Positions 55,941 through 63,388 of a stretch of DNA of 64,000 nt are shown here, one piece after another. The first letter of the stretch is position 1. Every line of letters begins with the position of its first letter. Below the pieces are notes generated by a model. That model was not told where the DNA came from. It saw only the letters and a program-made list of their open reading frames with translations, and did not search any database. The translations under genes and the position numbers were made by a program. The stretch is from an uncultured Desulfobacter sp. (lineage in GTDB: Bacteria; Desulfobacterota; Desulfobacteria; Desulfobacterales; Desulfobacteraceae), in NCBI RefSeq assembly GCF_963666145.1, contig NZ_OY762614.1, positions 186,001 to 250,000 on the forward strand. Reading direction: 5' to 3'.

Positions 55941-55969
55941 CCAGTCAGCCCAGTGGGAAAGCGTTAGCC
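55936..55969 (+). repeat. attC-like boundary between cassette-like genes 1 and 2
   Basis: GCTAAC (55936-55941) and its complement GTTAGC (55963-55968, in GCGTTAGCC) flank a 21-base centre. The next gene starts 16 bases later. Short compared with real attC sites (57 bases or more), so it may be a deleted or hybrid site. Confidence 0.35.
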
Positions 55970-55984
55970 ATGGAGAAATAAAAG

Positions 55985-56470
55985 GTGTTTGGTTTATTCA
56001 AAAAGAAGAAAAAGAAGCCCTTCGTTCCGCCTGAGATACCATCATATCCATTTGACTACAATGGTATCATAAAGGCTATAGCTCCTTATTACAGCGAGGA
56101 ACGTCCTTTGGATTTCTTTTTCGAAATGTACGTTATTGACGTATTGGGTGAACTTCCGGAGGTTACCATCTCAGCTTTGGATGAATTTTCCACTAAACAC
56201 CCTACTTTTTTCGCCGCCCACAATGGTGATTGGCGACAGTTTGTTGTAAAAGAATCACGCCTTTCAAATACGATTGATGTAGCTATTTGGGATCTATGGA
56301 TTCGAAATTTGGCAAGTGCCAAGAAAAACGGATGGGATTACCATCCATGGCATTATGCACAAAATTTTGCAGACAACTACTTCGCAGATAAAAGCAGAGT
56401 TGATGTATGGGAAGGTAATGCTCTGCAAGAAGCAAAACTGAGGATTGAAAAATATAGAAAATTTGGCTAA
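55985..56470 (+). CDS. orphan hypothetical protein (cassette-like gene 2)
   Basis: 161 residues from a GTG with GGAG 9 bases upstream. The N-terminus is a lysine tract (MFGLFKKKKKKPFVPPEIPS), then a mixed alpha/beta body with aromatic motifs (SEERPLDFFFEMYVIDVLGE, FAAHNGDWRQFVVKESRL, WDYHPWHYAQNFADNYFADK). No family is recognised. The stop TAA lies within GGCTAAC (56465-56471), complementary to the GTTAGCC before its start, as in a mobile integron cassette. Confidence 0.6.
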   Translation: MFGLFKKKKKKPFVPPEIPSYPFDYNGIIKAIAPYYSEERPLDFFFEMYVIDVLGELPEVTISALDEFSTKHPTFFAAHNGDWRQFVVKESRLSNTIDVAIWDLWIRNLASAKKNGWDYHPWHYAQNFADNYFADKSRVDVWEGNALQEAKLRIEKYRKFG

Positions 56471-56527
56471 CAAATCGCTAAACTTAGATCGCCAAAAAGT
56501 GCGCCGCTTAGCTTTGCAAGATTTAGC
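56465..56527 (+). repeat. attC-like site after cassette-like gene 2
   Basis: 63 bases: begins GGCTAACAAATCGCTAAAC and ends ...CTTTGCAAGATTTAGC. The ends pair (GCTAA/TTAGC), and inner arms CTTAG...CGCC with GCGCCGCTTAG can fold. Length and layout fit attC, but the expected terminal GTT reads ATT. Confidence 0.4.
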
Positions 56528-56562
56528 AACCGGCCAGCTCAAACATTATAATCAAGGATCAA

Positions 56563-56964
56563 ATGTTTTCACCAAATGACCCAGACCAATTGACTCAAGA
56601 AATTTCAGGGCCAGTAAGAAAACTCCTGGCTTTTATTTTTTTGATTGTGTGCCTCCTATTGGTTTTAGGAACATTCTTTTCAGAAAATAAGGGAGAGTTT
56701 GGCGGGCTGATTGCAATTGTCGGAATACCTTTGTTTCTTTTGTCTATGGGGCTTTTATTTGCAAAAAAGCGAGAGCGTCAAAGAGGTTTGTTTTCTGGAA
56801 ATACCTTGTTTATATTGGGTTGTTTGCTCATAGTTGGAACTTTTTTTATAAAAGAGGTTGGTTTTCTTGAGCGGAGCATTTTAGTTTCATTTTCAGCCGC
56901 ATGTTTTATATTGGCAAAAAAACGTTGGCAACTAAACAAGAAAAACCGAAAATGGTTCATATAA
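56563..56964 (+). CDS. small membrane protein (cassette-like gene 3)
   Basis: 133 residues with four hydrophobic spans: LLAFIFLIVCLLLVLGTFF (about 22-40), GLIAIVGIPLFLLSMGLLFA (about 49-68), GNTLFILGCLLIVGTFFI (about 80-97) and SILVSFSAACFILAKK (about 105-120). Basic loops suggest an inner-membrane protein. No family recognised. AAGGA lies 6 bases before the ATG. Confidence 0.65.
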   Translation: MFSPNDPDQLTQEISGPVRKLLAFIFLIVCLLLVLGTFFSENKGEFGGLIAIVGIPLFLLSMGLLFAKKRERQRGLFSGNTLFILGCLLIVGTFFIKEVGFLERSILVSFSAACFILAKKRWQLNKKNRKWFI

Positions 56965-57730
56965 GGTGATTATAACAGGTCGTTGTGTGGACCGGGTGTA
57001 CTGCTTTTCCAGGTCTTTTAGAATCAATTTAATACATTATTTTCGTTACTGCTCGGAGACACTCCAGAATCAATTTTATAGAACATTAAATGAATTCCTG
57101 ATCCCCTTGACATCTTGCGTTTTCATTCTAAAAAAAATTGAAAATTTGTAAAGTATTCATCCAGAATAAAAATCACCTAAACTCTTAAACATATGATGAT
57201 TTCATTTGGAAAAATTTGAAAAAATCATCATATATTCACACAGATGAAAAAATGCCTTCGGCTATCTAAGCCGCTTCGCCGATATCTCTTAGGCCGTAAT
57301 ATCTGAACATTGCGTAAAGCGTTTTCGCGTGCACTGCAATCATGCTTGAGCCGGAATCCATCCCCTGCGTATGGTAACGTTGGGAATCCGGGTATAAACA
57401 ACCCCGTATCGATAAACCGTTTTATTCCAGCTCAGCTCCCGGAATCCTCCCGAAGTGTTGCGTTCACGTGCGCCTATCGAAGCCAGCTGGATACCGGCTT
57501 CTTTCCATCTCCCTGTGTTACTACCCTCACCCCCTCCTTATAAACTCAAAATGTAAAGCGTTTCCATAACAGACCAAGGTTATCGCCCACAGGCGCCAGG
57601 GGCGTTCGGAATTTTCATATTATAATTTCAGGGATCGTTGTTATGTCTAATGCTTTTCATCTCCAGAAAAGCTGTTTTTTAATAATTCAACCATAATCGC
57701 TCCCCAAAAGTATTATAAGAGTATCGATTA
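56965..57730. other. intergenic junction before the prophage
   Basis: About 770 bases without a supported gene. It should contain the left attachment site of the inovirus prophage. Noted signals are the long inverted repeat at 57191-57233, an 11-mer GTAAAGCGTTT at 57314-57324 and again at 57553-57563, a CGGCT/AGCCG hairpin near 57257-57271, and GAAGCC...GGCTTC (about 57479-57501). No clear dif sequence was recognised. Confidence 0.4.
57191..57233. repeat. perfect 12-bp inverted repeat at the prophage edge
   Basis: ATATGATGATTT (57191-57202) and AAATCATCATAT (57222-57233) with a 19-base AT-rich spacer. It may be a recombinase or regulator site near the left end of the prophage, or a terminator for gene 3. 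Function is not known. Confidence 0.5.
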
Positions 57731-58174
57731 TCAGATACGGTCTTTTTCTTTGGTAAGTTCCCCCAAGGCTTTATTCTCTGAGACCGTAATTAATGGTCCT
57801 GGGGTTGCTCCTTCTTTTAGTTTCCGCGCAATATATTTTATATCAGCAACAGTCCTGCAAAAAGTTTGCTCGCTAATTTGCTCTATCTCAAGAAGGGCAT
57901 TTATAGCGTCGTCTCCCTCTTTTGGGATTTTAAAGTTGTAATTTTTGTTTGATTCTGGCTCTCGGCCTAATAAAAAATAATCAATACTTTTCCCTGTTGC
58001 CATTGATACATAAACTATGTATTCCATAGATGGTTTTTGTCCAGTTTTACCATGAATATTGGACACCACATTTGCCGAAACCCCTACCATCTTAGCCCAT
58101 TCTGACGGTCGGAATCTATCTTTAAATTCTTCTATTCTTATCTTGATTGCATCAAAATCTAATTGCTTATTCAT
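57731..58174 (-). CDS. phage repressor-like XRE-family regulator
   Basis: 147 residues. N-terminal helix-turn-helix is FRPSEWAKMVGVSANVVSNI and HGKTGQKPSMEYIVYVSMAT (about 21-60), followed by GKSIDYFLLGREPE, the pattern of CI-type repressors. The C-terminal half (about 85-145) is helical, without a visible LexA-type peptidase site. It lies head-to-head with the phage operon. Its start codon overlaps palindrome O1, implying self-repression. Confidence 0.82.
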   Translation of the reverse strand: MNKQLDFDAIKIRIEEFKDRFRPSEWAKMVGVSANVVSNIHGKTGQKPSMEYIVYVSMATGKSIDYFLLGREPESNKNYNFKIPKEGDDAINALLEIEQISEQTFCRTVADIKYIARKLKEGATPGPLITVSENKALGELTKEKDRI

Positions 58175-58218
58175 ATTTTATGAATATAATCCTTGACAAC
58201 TATTCATAGATTATGTAA
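58169..58218. promoter_or_regulatory. prophage operator pair and early promoter
   Basis: O1 is a perfect palindrome ATTCATA-TTT-TATGAAT (58169-58185) covering the repressor start codon. O2 is ATTCATA-GAT-TATGTAA (58202-58218), centred 33 bases away. Between them is TTGACA (58193-58198); a -10 such as TAATTG (58216-58221) gives 17-base spacing and would be covered by O2. The layout fits repression of the rightward phage operon. Confidence 0.7.
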
Positions 58219-58367
58219 TTGGTATCTTTAACGATTGCTTTTCCTCTTATTAAGGATAAACACATGCCCAATTTGTTAACCTATCATTTTTCATATCCCA
58301 CATCAAAACAAATCCCCTATAGGTGTCTTGGTTTTTGCACGGGCATGCGTTTTCCCGAGACATCTCA

Positions 58368-58416
58368 CCCCCTGGCATATGGTGTTGGCAGCACCGCCAG
58401 GGGGTTTTCTTTTCTT
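58368..58416 (+). terminator. terminator before the phage zinc-ribbon gene
   Basis: CCCCCTGGC (58368-58376) and GCCAGGGGG (58396-58404) form a perfect 9-bp stem with a 19-base loop, followed by TTTTCTTTTCTT. It lies between the early promoter and the gene at 58441, so the leader transcript could be attenuated there. Confidence 0.8.
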
Positions 58417-58440
58417 ACAATGCAAAGGATGAATTAAAAA

Positions 58441-58869
58441 ATGGTCTCTTTTCATTGGAAATATAAAGACGAGATTCAGCATTGCTCGGAATGTGGAAAA
58501 CAAATGTCATCGTTTGAAATCGGCCTTGACCATGACCTTTGTTCAGATTGCCGCGCTTACCATCAGGATGAAAAGGAAGCAGAGATAAGGCGGCTTGAAT
58601 CACGGCTTGCCGATACAGATGAAAATCAGCGGCTTGCAGACGAAGAGATCCGCAATCTCCTGGAAAATAGGTCCAATGAAGACTTCAGTGATTTCCCGCA
58701 TTCCGAATACAACGACAATGAGCTTACCAATTCTGAAGATCGTCCATGGGGAGAATATGAAAGAGAACGTTCCCGGAGAGAAGATGAATCAGCCGACGAA
58801 TATTTAGATGACTACGTGGATTCCTGGTTTGATGACTCTGATTCATCAGATGACCCTTGGGACTATTAG
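58441..58869 (+). CDS. phage protein with zinc ribbon and acidic tail
   Basis: 142 residues. An N-terminal Cys4 zinc ribbon (CSECGKQ at about 15-21 and CSDCRAYHQ at about 34-42) is followed by a coiled coil (EAEIRRLESRLADTDENQRL) and a very acidic tail ending DDSDSSDDPWDY. No named family. AAGGAT lies 10 bases upstream. First gene after the phage promoter; its place suggests an early regulatory or replication role. Confidence 0.7.
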   Translation: MVSFHWKYKDEIQHCSECGKQMSSFEIGLDHDLCSDCRAYHQDEKEAEIRRLESRLADTDENQRLADEEIRNLLENRSNEDFSDFPHSEYNDNELTNSEDRPWGEYERERSRREDESADEYLDDYVDSWFDDSDSSDDPWDY

Positions 58870-58887
58870 ATTATTGGAACTATCCGT

Positions 58888-59526
58888 ATGAAGATTTTAA
58901 TCGCATGTGAATACTCCGGACGGGTCCGGGACGCATTTTTAAAAAAAGGCCATGACGCCATGTCTTGTGACCTTCTACCGACAGAAACCCCAGGCCCCCA
59001 TTATCAGGGAGATGTCTTTGACGTGATCAATGACGGTTGGGATATGATGATCGCACACCCGCCGTGCACTTATCTGGCCGTGTCCGGCAACAGATCTTTT
59101 TTGAATAATCCGAAAAGATGGAAAAAACGCCTGGACGCAATACTTTTTGTCCATGCCCTGCTTAATGCCGATATAGAAAGAATTTGCATTGAGAATCCCC
59201 AGGGCGTTATTTCCACCCATATTCGACAACCGGATCAATATATCCAGCCTTATGAATTCGGTTATCCGGAATCTAAGAAAACCGGCCTTTGGCTTAAAAA
59301 CCTGCCTTTACTGCTTCCAACAAAACCAGTGAAGCCGCTTTGGATAAATACAGCAGACGGCAAGCGCCATTCCCCGACCCATGCCAGGATTAAAGACGCC
59401 AAAATTCGAAGCCTTACTTACCAGGTAATTGCTGACGCTATGGCAGATCAGTGGGACAGCGCCGGCGAATATGTGTTCCCGGTAGTTCCGGAACGCCGGC
59501 CGGAGCAGGGAAAATTATTTGCATGA
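58888..59526 (+). CDS. phage DNA cytosine methyltransferase-like protein
   Basis: 212 residues with a Rossmann methyltransferase core. It opens MKILIACEYSGRVRDAFLKK (FSG/YSG motif I), then HDAMSCDLLPTETPGPHYQG (motif II), MMIAHPPCTYLAVSGNR (motif IV-like PPC, about 50-66), ERICIENPQGVI (ENP, motif VI) and GYPESKKTGLWL. This resembles the short Dcm-like proteins common in phages. The TRD-like region is missing or reduced, so true methylation is unproven. It would protect or mark phage DNA. The next frame can start within its stop (ATGA). Confidence 0.8.
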   Translation: MKILIACEYSGRVRDAFLKKGHDAMSCDLLPTETPGPHYQGDVFDVINDGWDMMIAHPPCTYLAVSGNRSFLNNPKRWKKRLDAILFVHALLNADIERICIENPQGVISTHIRQPDQYIQPYEFGYPESKKTGLWLKNLPLLLPTKPVKPLWINTADGKRHSPTHARIKDAKIRSLTYQVIADAMADQWDSAGEYVFPVVPERRPEQGKLFA

Positions 59527-59564
59527 CGGGAACACATACAGATAAAGGAATTGAAAGGACTCAT

Positions 59565-59894
59565 ATGAAATATTCATTAAAAGCCAAGTGGTTCAGTCCG
59601 GATAATTCTTCATTCTCTCCAAAACAAACATCTATCCGTTTGCCCATTCTGTCAGCAGCCAAAATTGATGCGCTCTGTGCAATGTTTCCGAGTATGACGA
59701 AAAGTTCAATTATTAATGACTTAATCATAGAGGCGCTTGAATCGTTTGCAACGGAGCTTGAAACAGAACCCGGCAGTACACGCGGTTATAAAAATCTATC
59801 TGATGAAAATATCAGTGAGAAAGCATTATTTGAGAAATTAACACAGCATTACTTAGGCGTGCATTTTGAAAATATAGAAGAACTTGAAGAATAG
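59565..59894 (+). CDS. small phage protein with RHH-like segment
   Basis: 109 residues from the ATG at 59565, with GAAAGGAC upstream; an earlier ATG at 59523 overlaps the methyltransferase stop. The core TSIRLPILSAAKIDALCAMF then PSMTKSSIINDLIIEALESF (about 22-60) looks like a ribbon-helix-helix DNA-binding motif. The acidic C-terminus is LGVHFENIEELEE. No family name. Possibly a copy-control protein. Confidence 0.6.
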   Translation: MKYSLKAKWFSPDNSSFSPKQTSIRLPILSAAKIDALCAMFPSMTKSSIINDLIIEALESFATELETEPGSTRGYKNLSDENISEKALFEKLTQHYLGVHFENIEELEE

Positions 59895-59960
59895 AAAAGG
59901 CCGGAAGGTGCAACTTCCGACCTTTAAATAACAGTAAAAACCTCGCCAAAGGAATTTTAC

Positions 59961-61244
59961 ATGTCATCTATAAATAAAGATCATAAACAAAGATGTCAAC
60001 CGGCATTTATTTCCGACGCTGAAACGACCACGCGCGTCAGCGCGGGGGCGTTCAGCGACGGGGTACAGGCCCTTATAACATGTACCCCCCAATTAGCCAG
60101 TTTAAGTTCTGTCTATTCAAACATAGATACTTTGCATTTATCCCTTTATGCAGATCTTTCGGATTCAATTATCCTGGAAGAAATTGAAAAGGCCCGTGCG
60201 GTTGCCAGGGATTTTGAACAAGATTGTATCCCATTCACCTATTTTTCAAATCAATGGAACGTTCACCGGTCCGGCAGGCGGTTTTTCACCTATCATATCT
60301 CAATGGCCGACACCCATGTTTATTTCAATAACCGCTCTGTGCATGGCAATTTTCCCACCTGCTTAATAGAAATCGGTTCTATGTCCTCCCATCTGCCCGG
60401 GGCCTTTGAAGTCTATGAACAGGTCCTCAAATATTTAAAGTCCTGTGACATTTCAATCAAAAGACACCATGTCACCCGTGTTGATTTATCCACTGATTTT
60501 GTGAATGTCGATTTCAGCCAGCTGGAGTTACACCACATGGAAAAATGGATCACCCGTGCCGTGTCGTCAAGCGTCCACTTTACAGGCCGCACCATCTCCG
60601 GGATGTCAATCGGCAAAGGCAACCTGATTTGCCGGATATATAACAAGCGCACAGAATTAAAAGTCAAACGGGCCACGGCCAAAGAAGACTTCTTTAACCG
60701 GCAATGGGGCCTTAATTCCCGGGATCAAAAAACACCGGTTGTCAGGGTTGAGTTTCAATACAGGCGTGAAGCCTTAACAGAATTCAAGACCGATGACCTT
60801 GAACGAATAGAAACCCTGTCAGACCTTAAAAAATCCCTGAATGGCCTGTGGGCGTATTCATCGAAACTTTGGGCCAAACACTGTGAACATGACGTTGACA
60901 GATCCAACAATCATCAGTCCCGTGATGCAGTTACCTCCCCTTTCTGGAAACTTGTTCAGCGTGTCTCTTTCGATAACGAAAACCCAAACCTCTGGAGGAA
61001 ACGTGAAAAGGCTCAATATGACAATGTTGAAGCTTTATTCGATCAAGGTGTCGGCTGCCTTATATCGGCCTGTGCCGCATCACTCAGAAGCGTAGACGAT
61101 TTCAGGCAGATCGCAACAATGGCTTCAAGTCGGGTCTGGAGAGAGTTGCAGTTCCGGCTCAATCATTACGAGGAAGAACTGTTCCAAAAAGTACAGATTG
61201 TTTTTAACCGCAATAATTTAAACCCGGTCGGTGTGCCGGGATAA
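59961..61244 (+). CDS. inovirus rolling-circle replication initiator (Rep)
   Basis: 427 residues. It has features of the Rep_trans/phage replication initiation family: DTLHLSLYADLSDSIIL, TCLIEIGSMSSHLPGAFEVY, RHHVTRVDLSTDFVNVDF (metal-site region, about 171-188), ICRIYNKRTELKVKRATAKE (about 223-242) and TPVVRVEFQYRREAL (Arg-Val-Glu-Phe, about 257-271). The tyrosine in YNKRTEL is a candidate nicking residue, as in related initiators. It would cut the phage plus strand to start rolling-circle synthesis. AAAGGAA lies 10 bases upstream. First of the tight rep-ssb-structural gene run. Confidence 0.85.
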   Translation: MSSINKDHKQRCQPAFISDAETTTRVSAGAFSDGVQALITCTPQLASLSSVYSNIDTLHLSLYADLSDSIILEEIEKARAVARDFEQDCIPFTYFSNQWNVHRSGRRFFTYHISMADTHVYFNNRSVHGNFPTCLIEIGSMSSHLPGAFEVYEQVLKYLKSCDISIKRHHVTRVDLSTDFVNVDFSQLELHHMEKWITRAVSSSVHFTGRTISGMSIGKGNLICRIYNKRTELKVKRATAKEDFFNRQWGLNSRDQKTPVVRVEFQYRREALTEFKTDDLERIETLSDLKKSLNGLWAYSSKLWAKHCEHDVDRSNNHQSRDAVTSPFWKLVQRVSFDNENPNLWRKREKAQYDNVEALFDQGVGCLISACAASLRSVDDFRQIATMASSRVWRELQFRLNHYEEELFQKVQIVFNRNNLNPVGVPG

Positions 61245-61268
61245 CATTCAACAAAGGAGTTTTTAAAA

Positions 61269-61568
61269 ATGGCTTTACCAGCAGAAAAGATGTCAGACGA
61301 AAAAGAGAAAAAGGTCGTTCCCATGCCGAACATAGACATGGGCTTAACCATAAAAGGGTTGATTATTCAGAAGATCGCCGGAACCACGAAAACCGGTGAT
61401 GAAACGTTTCACCTGGCCGTTGCCGTCAAAGGTCTGGAAAAAGTTTTGAAGATAAAAGTCTCCAAGGAGATTTTCGACAATTCAACGGAAATGACGCCCT
61501 ATTCCAATTCCATCTCGTTTCAGGAATTCAATGGCCGCGTTTACTGGCAGGAACAGGAAAACGACTAA
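61269..61568 (+). CDS. phage single-stranded DNA-binding protein (gpV-like)
   Basis: 99 residues, OB-like small protein: NIDMGLTIKGLIIQKIAGTT, DETFHLAVAVKGLEKVLKIK and SFQEFNGRVYWQEQ. Sequence likeness to classic gpV is low. The call rests mainly on size, beta-rich character and its place right after rep, where inoviruses keep this gene. It coats the displaced single strand before assembly. AAAGGAG lies 9 bases upstream. Confidence 0.6.
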   Translation: MALPAEKMSDEKEKKVVPMPNIDMGLTIKGLIIQKIAGTTKTGDETFHLAVAVKGLEKVLKIKVSKEIFDNSTEMTPYSNSISFQEFNGRVYWQEQEND

Positions 61569-61690
61569 TGCGGACAACCCGCAATACATGTGCCGCTCCT
61601 CTTTTTCCTGTTTTTCAACATGAATTGAGGGGCACGGCACTGATTTGGACAGGGGCTTTTATGAACAGGGGCAACTCATATAGAGGAAAC

Positions 61691-63052
61691 ATGAAACAAA
61701 TATTATATTTTTTGATTGGTTTTTTGATTTCAATCATCTGTTCATTGCCTTTTGCGCATTCGAATATTTACCCCACGGCTGATATTGATGTTGGATCTAT
61801 AAACGTCAAAAGTGAATATGGTGGATGGCAATTAAAGCAAACTATTTATATTAAATCCCCTGGTGGAACCGCTGAATTTTCTGCGCCCAATGGAACTGTT
61901 TGGCTGGGTATTGTTGATGCTGAGCCACCTAATCCATATGGGCTTGGAGTCGGTTATGCTGGCATTAAAGGTATATACCCCTCTAAAATGGTCGCTATTG
62001 TTTATATTCCCACTGAGTTGCAGCAATATTTTTCAGACTTTCCTGATTCTGATGGAGATAGGATAGGAGATGATTTCGATTTAAAACCCAATTCATCAGA
62101 TCCATATAAAGCCGCCATTGTTTCGGTTTGTTACGATGAAAATAATAAAGTTGTTGCCGGTATTATCCAAGACGGTGAAGGCAATCAATATCAATTTGGC
62201 ACAATGCCCACCGACTTTGAAGGGTATACAATTGATTCGGTTACCGGAGATCTTGTAACGTATCAAACAGCAGAAGACCTTGCCGCATCCTTAGCAAAAT
62301 TAGACATTGATGATTTAAACATTACCCAAAAAAATAGCCCTGTTGAAATTCAGGATGACGGCACGATTATCCCCGGCTCTACCGATCCCTTTAAGGATTA
62401 TAAAAAAGCGGAAGATGACCAGACACAAGCGAAGCAACCGGACACCCAGCAAGTCCCGTCAGAACAACCGGATTCAAACGATAGCGATTCAGGCCGGTTG
62501 GATAAGATTATCAAGAATACCTCGGCAACAAATACAAATTTAGAAAACATTCAAAAATATCTCGGCATAACAAACGATTATCTTGCCAAGATTAATAAAA
62601 AAGAACTTGAAACAACTGTTTCCGTTTCCGGCGGTGGTTCTGTTGTTTCTTCAACGGGTCCCTCTGCAGATGAAATCGGCCAGGCTGTTGGAGACAATTT
62701 GATAGACTCCGGCCAAACCATAGATACGACCATCACAGATAATATCCCTGCCCTGGACGAAACAGACACCTTAACGGCAATCAAAACAAAATACTCTGAC
62801 AGATATGATCTGTTCATCACCACGGTAAAAGAATCCGATCTGTTCAGCCTTCCTTTTGACATCTTTGCCGGTCCGTCCGGTTCCGGTTCTTCTGTACAAA
62901 CCGTTGATATCGGCAAATGGGGTTCTTCAAGCGAACAAACGGCTTCCATAGATTATTCGGATTACGACAATGTCTGGGGAATTTTACGGTCGGTTCTTTT
63001 GTTAGTGACAAGCTTTGCATGCTTTAAAATTCTGGTTCTGAAAAAGGCATAA
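61691..63052 (+). CDS. pIII-like minor coat/adsorption protein
   Basis: 453 residues from the ATG at 61691, chosen because it gives a classic signal peptide (MKQILYFLIGFLISIICSLP, then FAHS) and has GAGGAAAC upstream; the frame is open back to 61568. The N-terminal beta-rich domain (about 25-150) is followed by DSDGDRIGDDFDL (calcium-type motif, about 154-166), a Gln/Asp/Pro-rich linker (about 270-310) and a Ser/Gly-rich part. One C-terminal membrane span (about 428-449, LRSVLLLVTSFACFKIL) ends basic. This is the architecture of filamentous phage pIII/TspB proteins, which cap the virion and bind the host pilus. Confidence 0.72.
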   Translation: MKQILYFLIGFLISIICSLPFAHSNIYPTADIDVGSINVKSEYGGWQLKQTIYIKSPGGTAEFSAPNGTVWLGIVDAEPPNPYGLGVGYAGIKGIYPSKMVAIVYIPTELQQYFSDFPDSDGDRIGDDFDLKPNSSDPYKAAIVSVCYDENNKVVAGIIQDGEGNQYQFGTMPTDFEGYTIDSVTGDLVTYQTAEDLAASLAKLDIDDLNITQKNSPVEIQDDGTIIPGSTDPFKDYKKAEDDQTQAKQPDTQQVPSEQPDSNDSDSGRLDKIIKNTSATNTNLENIQKYLGITNDYLAKINKKELETTVSVSGGGSVVSSTGPSADEIGQAVGDNLIDSGQTIDTTITDNIPALDETDTLTAIKTKYSDRYDLFITTVKESDLFSLPFDIFAGPSGSGSSVQTVDIGKWGSSSEQTASIDYSDYDNVWGILRSVLLLVTSFACFKILVLKKA

Positions 63053-63053
63053 C

Positions 63054-63386
63054 ATGATTCATAAAATAATAGATTTCTGTTCCAATTTCTGGGGAATGCT
63101 CACCGACTTTGTCAATTGGGTTCTTGACGGCATCTTATACCTGTTGTCCGAAATTGTTTATCTGAGTATGGATGCATTCTTCAGCATCATTGAAACCATT
63201 ATTTCAGCGATCGACTTCGCCCAGGTCACCGCCCTGTCTTCATTCGGGAACTGGAACCTTTTACCGGATCAGATTTTATACATCCTCTACAAGCTGAACA
63301 TTGCCCAATGCCTGAGCATGCTGGCCGCAGCCTGTCTGATCCGTTTGACCCTGAACCTTATTCCGGCAGCATTCACAAGGGTCTAA
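63054..63386 (+). CDS. DUF2523-type minor coat protein (pVI-like)
   Basis: 110 residues with three hydrophobic spans (FVNWVLDGILYLLSEIVYLS at about 19-38, AFFSIIETIISAI at about 41-53, LSMLAAACLIRLTLNLI at about 88-104). DUF2523 proteins sit between the adsorption and Zot genes in many inoviruses and are seen as the pVI homologue. The start follows the previous stop by 1 base, so translation is coupled. Confidence 0.78.
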   Translation: MIHKIIDFCSNFWGMLTDFVNWVLDGILYLLSEIVYLSMDAFFSIIETIISAIDFAQVTALSSFGNWNLLPDQILYILYKLNIAQCLSMLAAACLIRLTLNLIPAAFTRV

Positions 63387-63388
63387 CC

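Noticed and set aside
57310..57543. 77-aa plus-strand frame before the prophage
   Set aside because: Pro/Ser-rich random-like sequence, no ribosome site, lies in the presumed attachment region.
58264..58437. 57-aa frame with a fair ribosome site in the phage leader
   Set aside because: It contains the 9-bp terminator hairpin at 58368-58404 and no signal peptide or membrane span, so it is not the missing coat protein.
61568..61690. 41-residue N-terminal extension of the pIII-like protein
   Set aside because: Starting at 61691 gives a clean signal peptide and a ribosome site; the extension would bury the signal.
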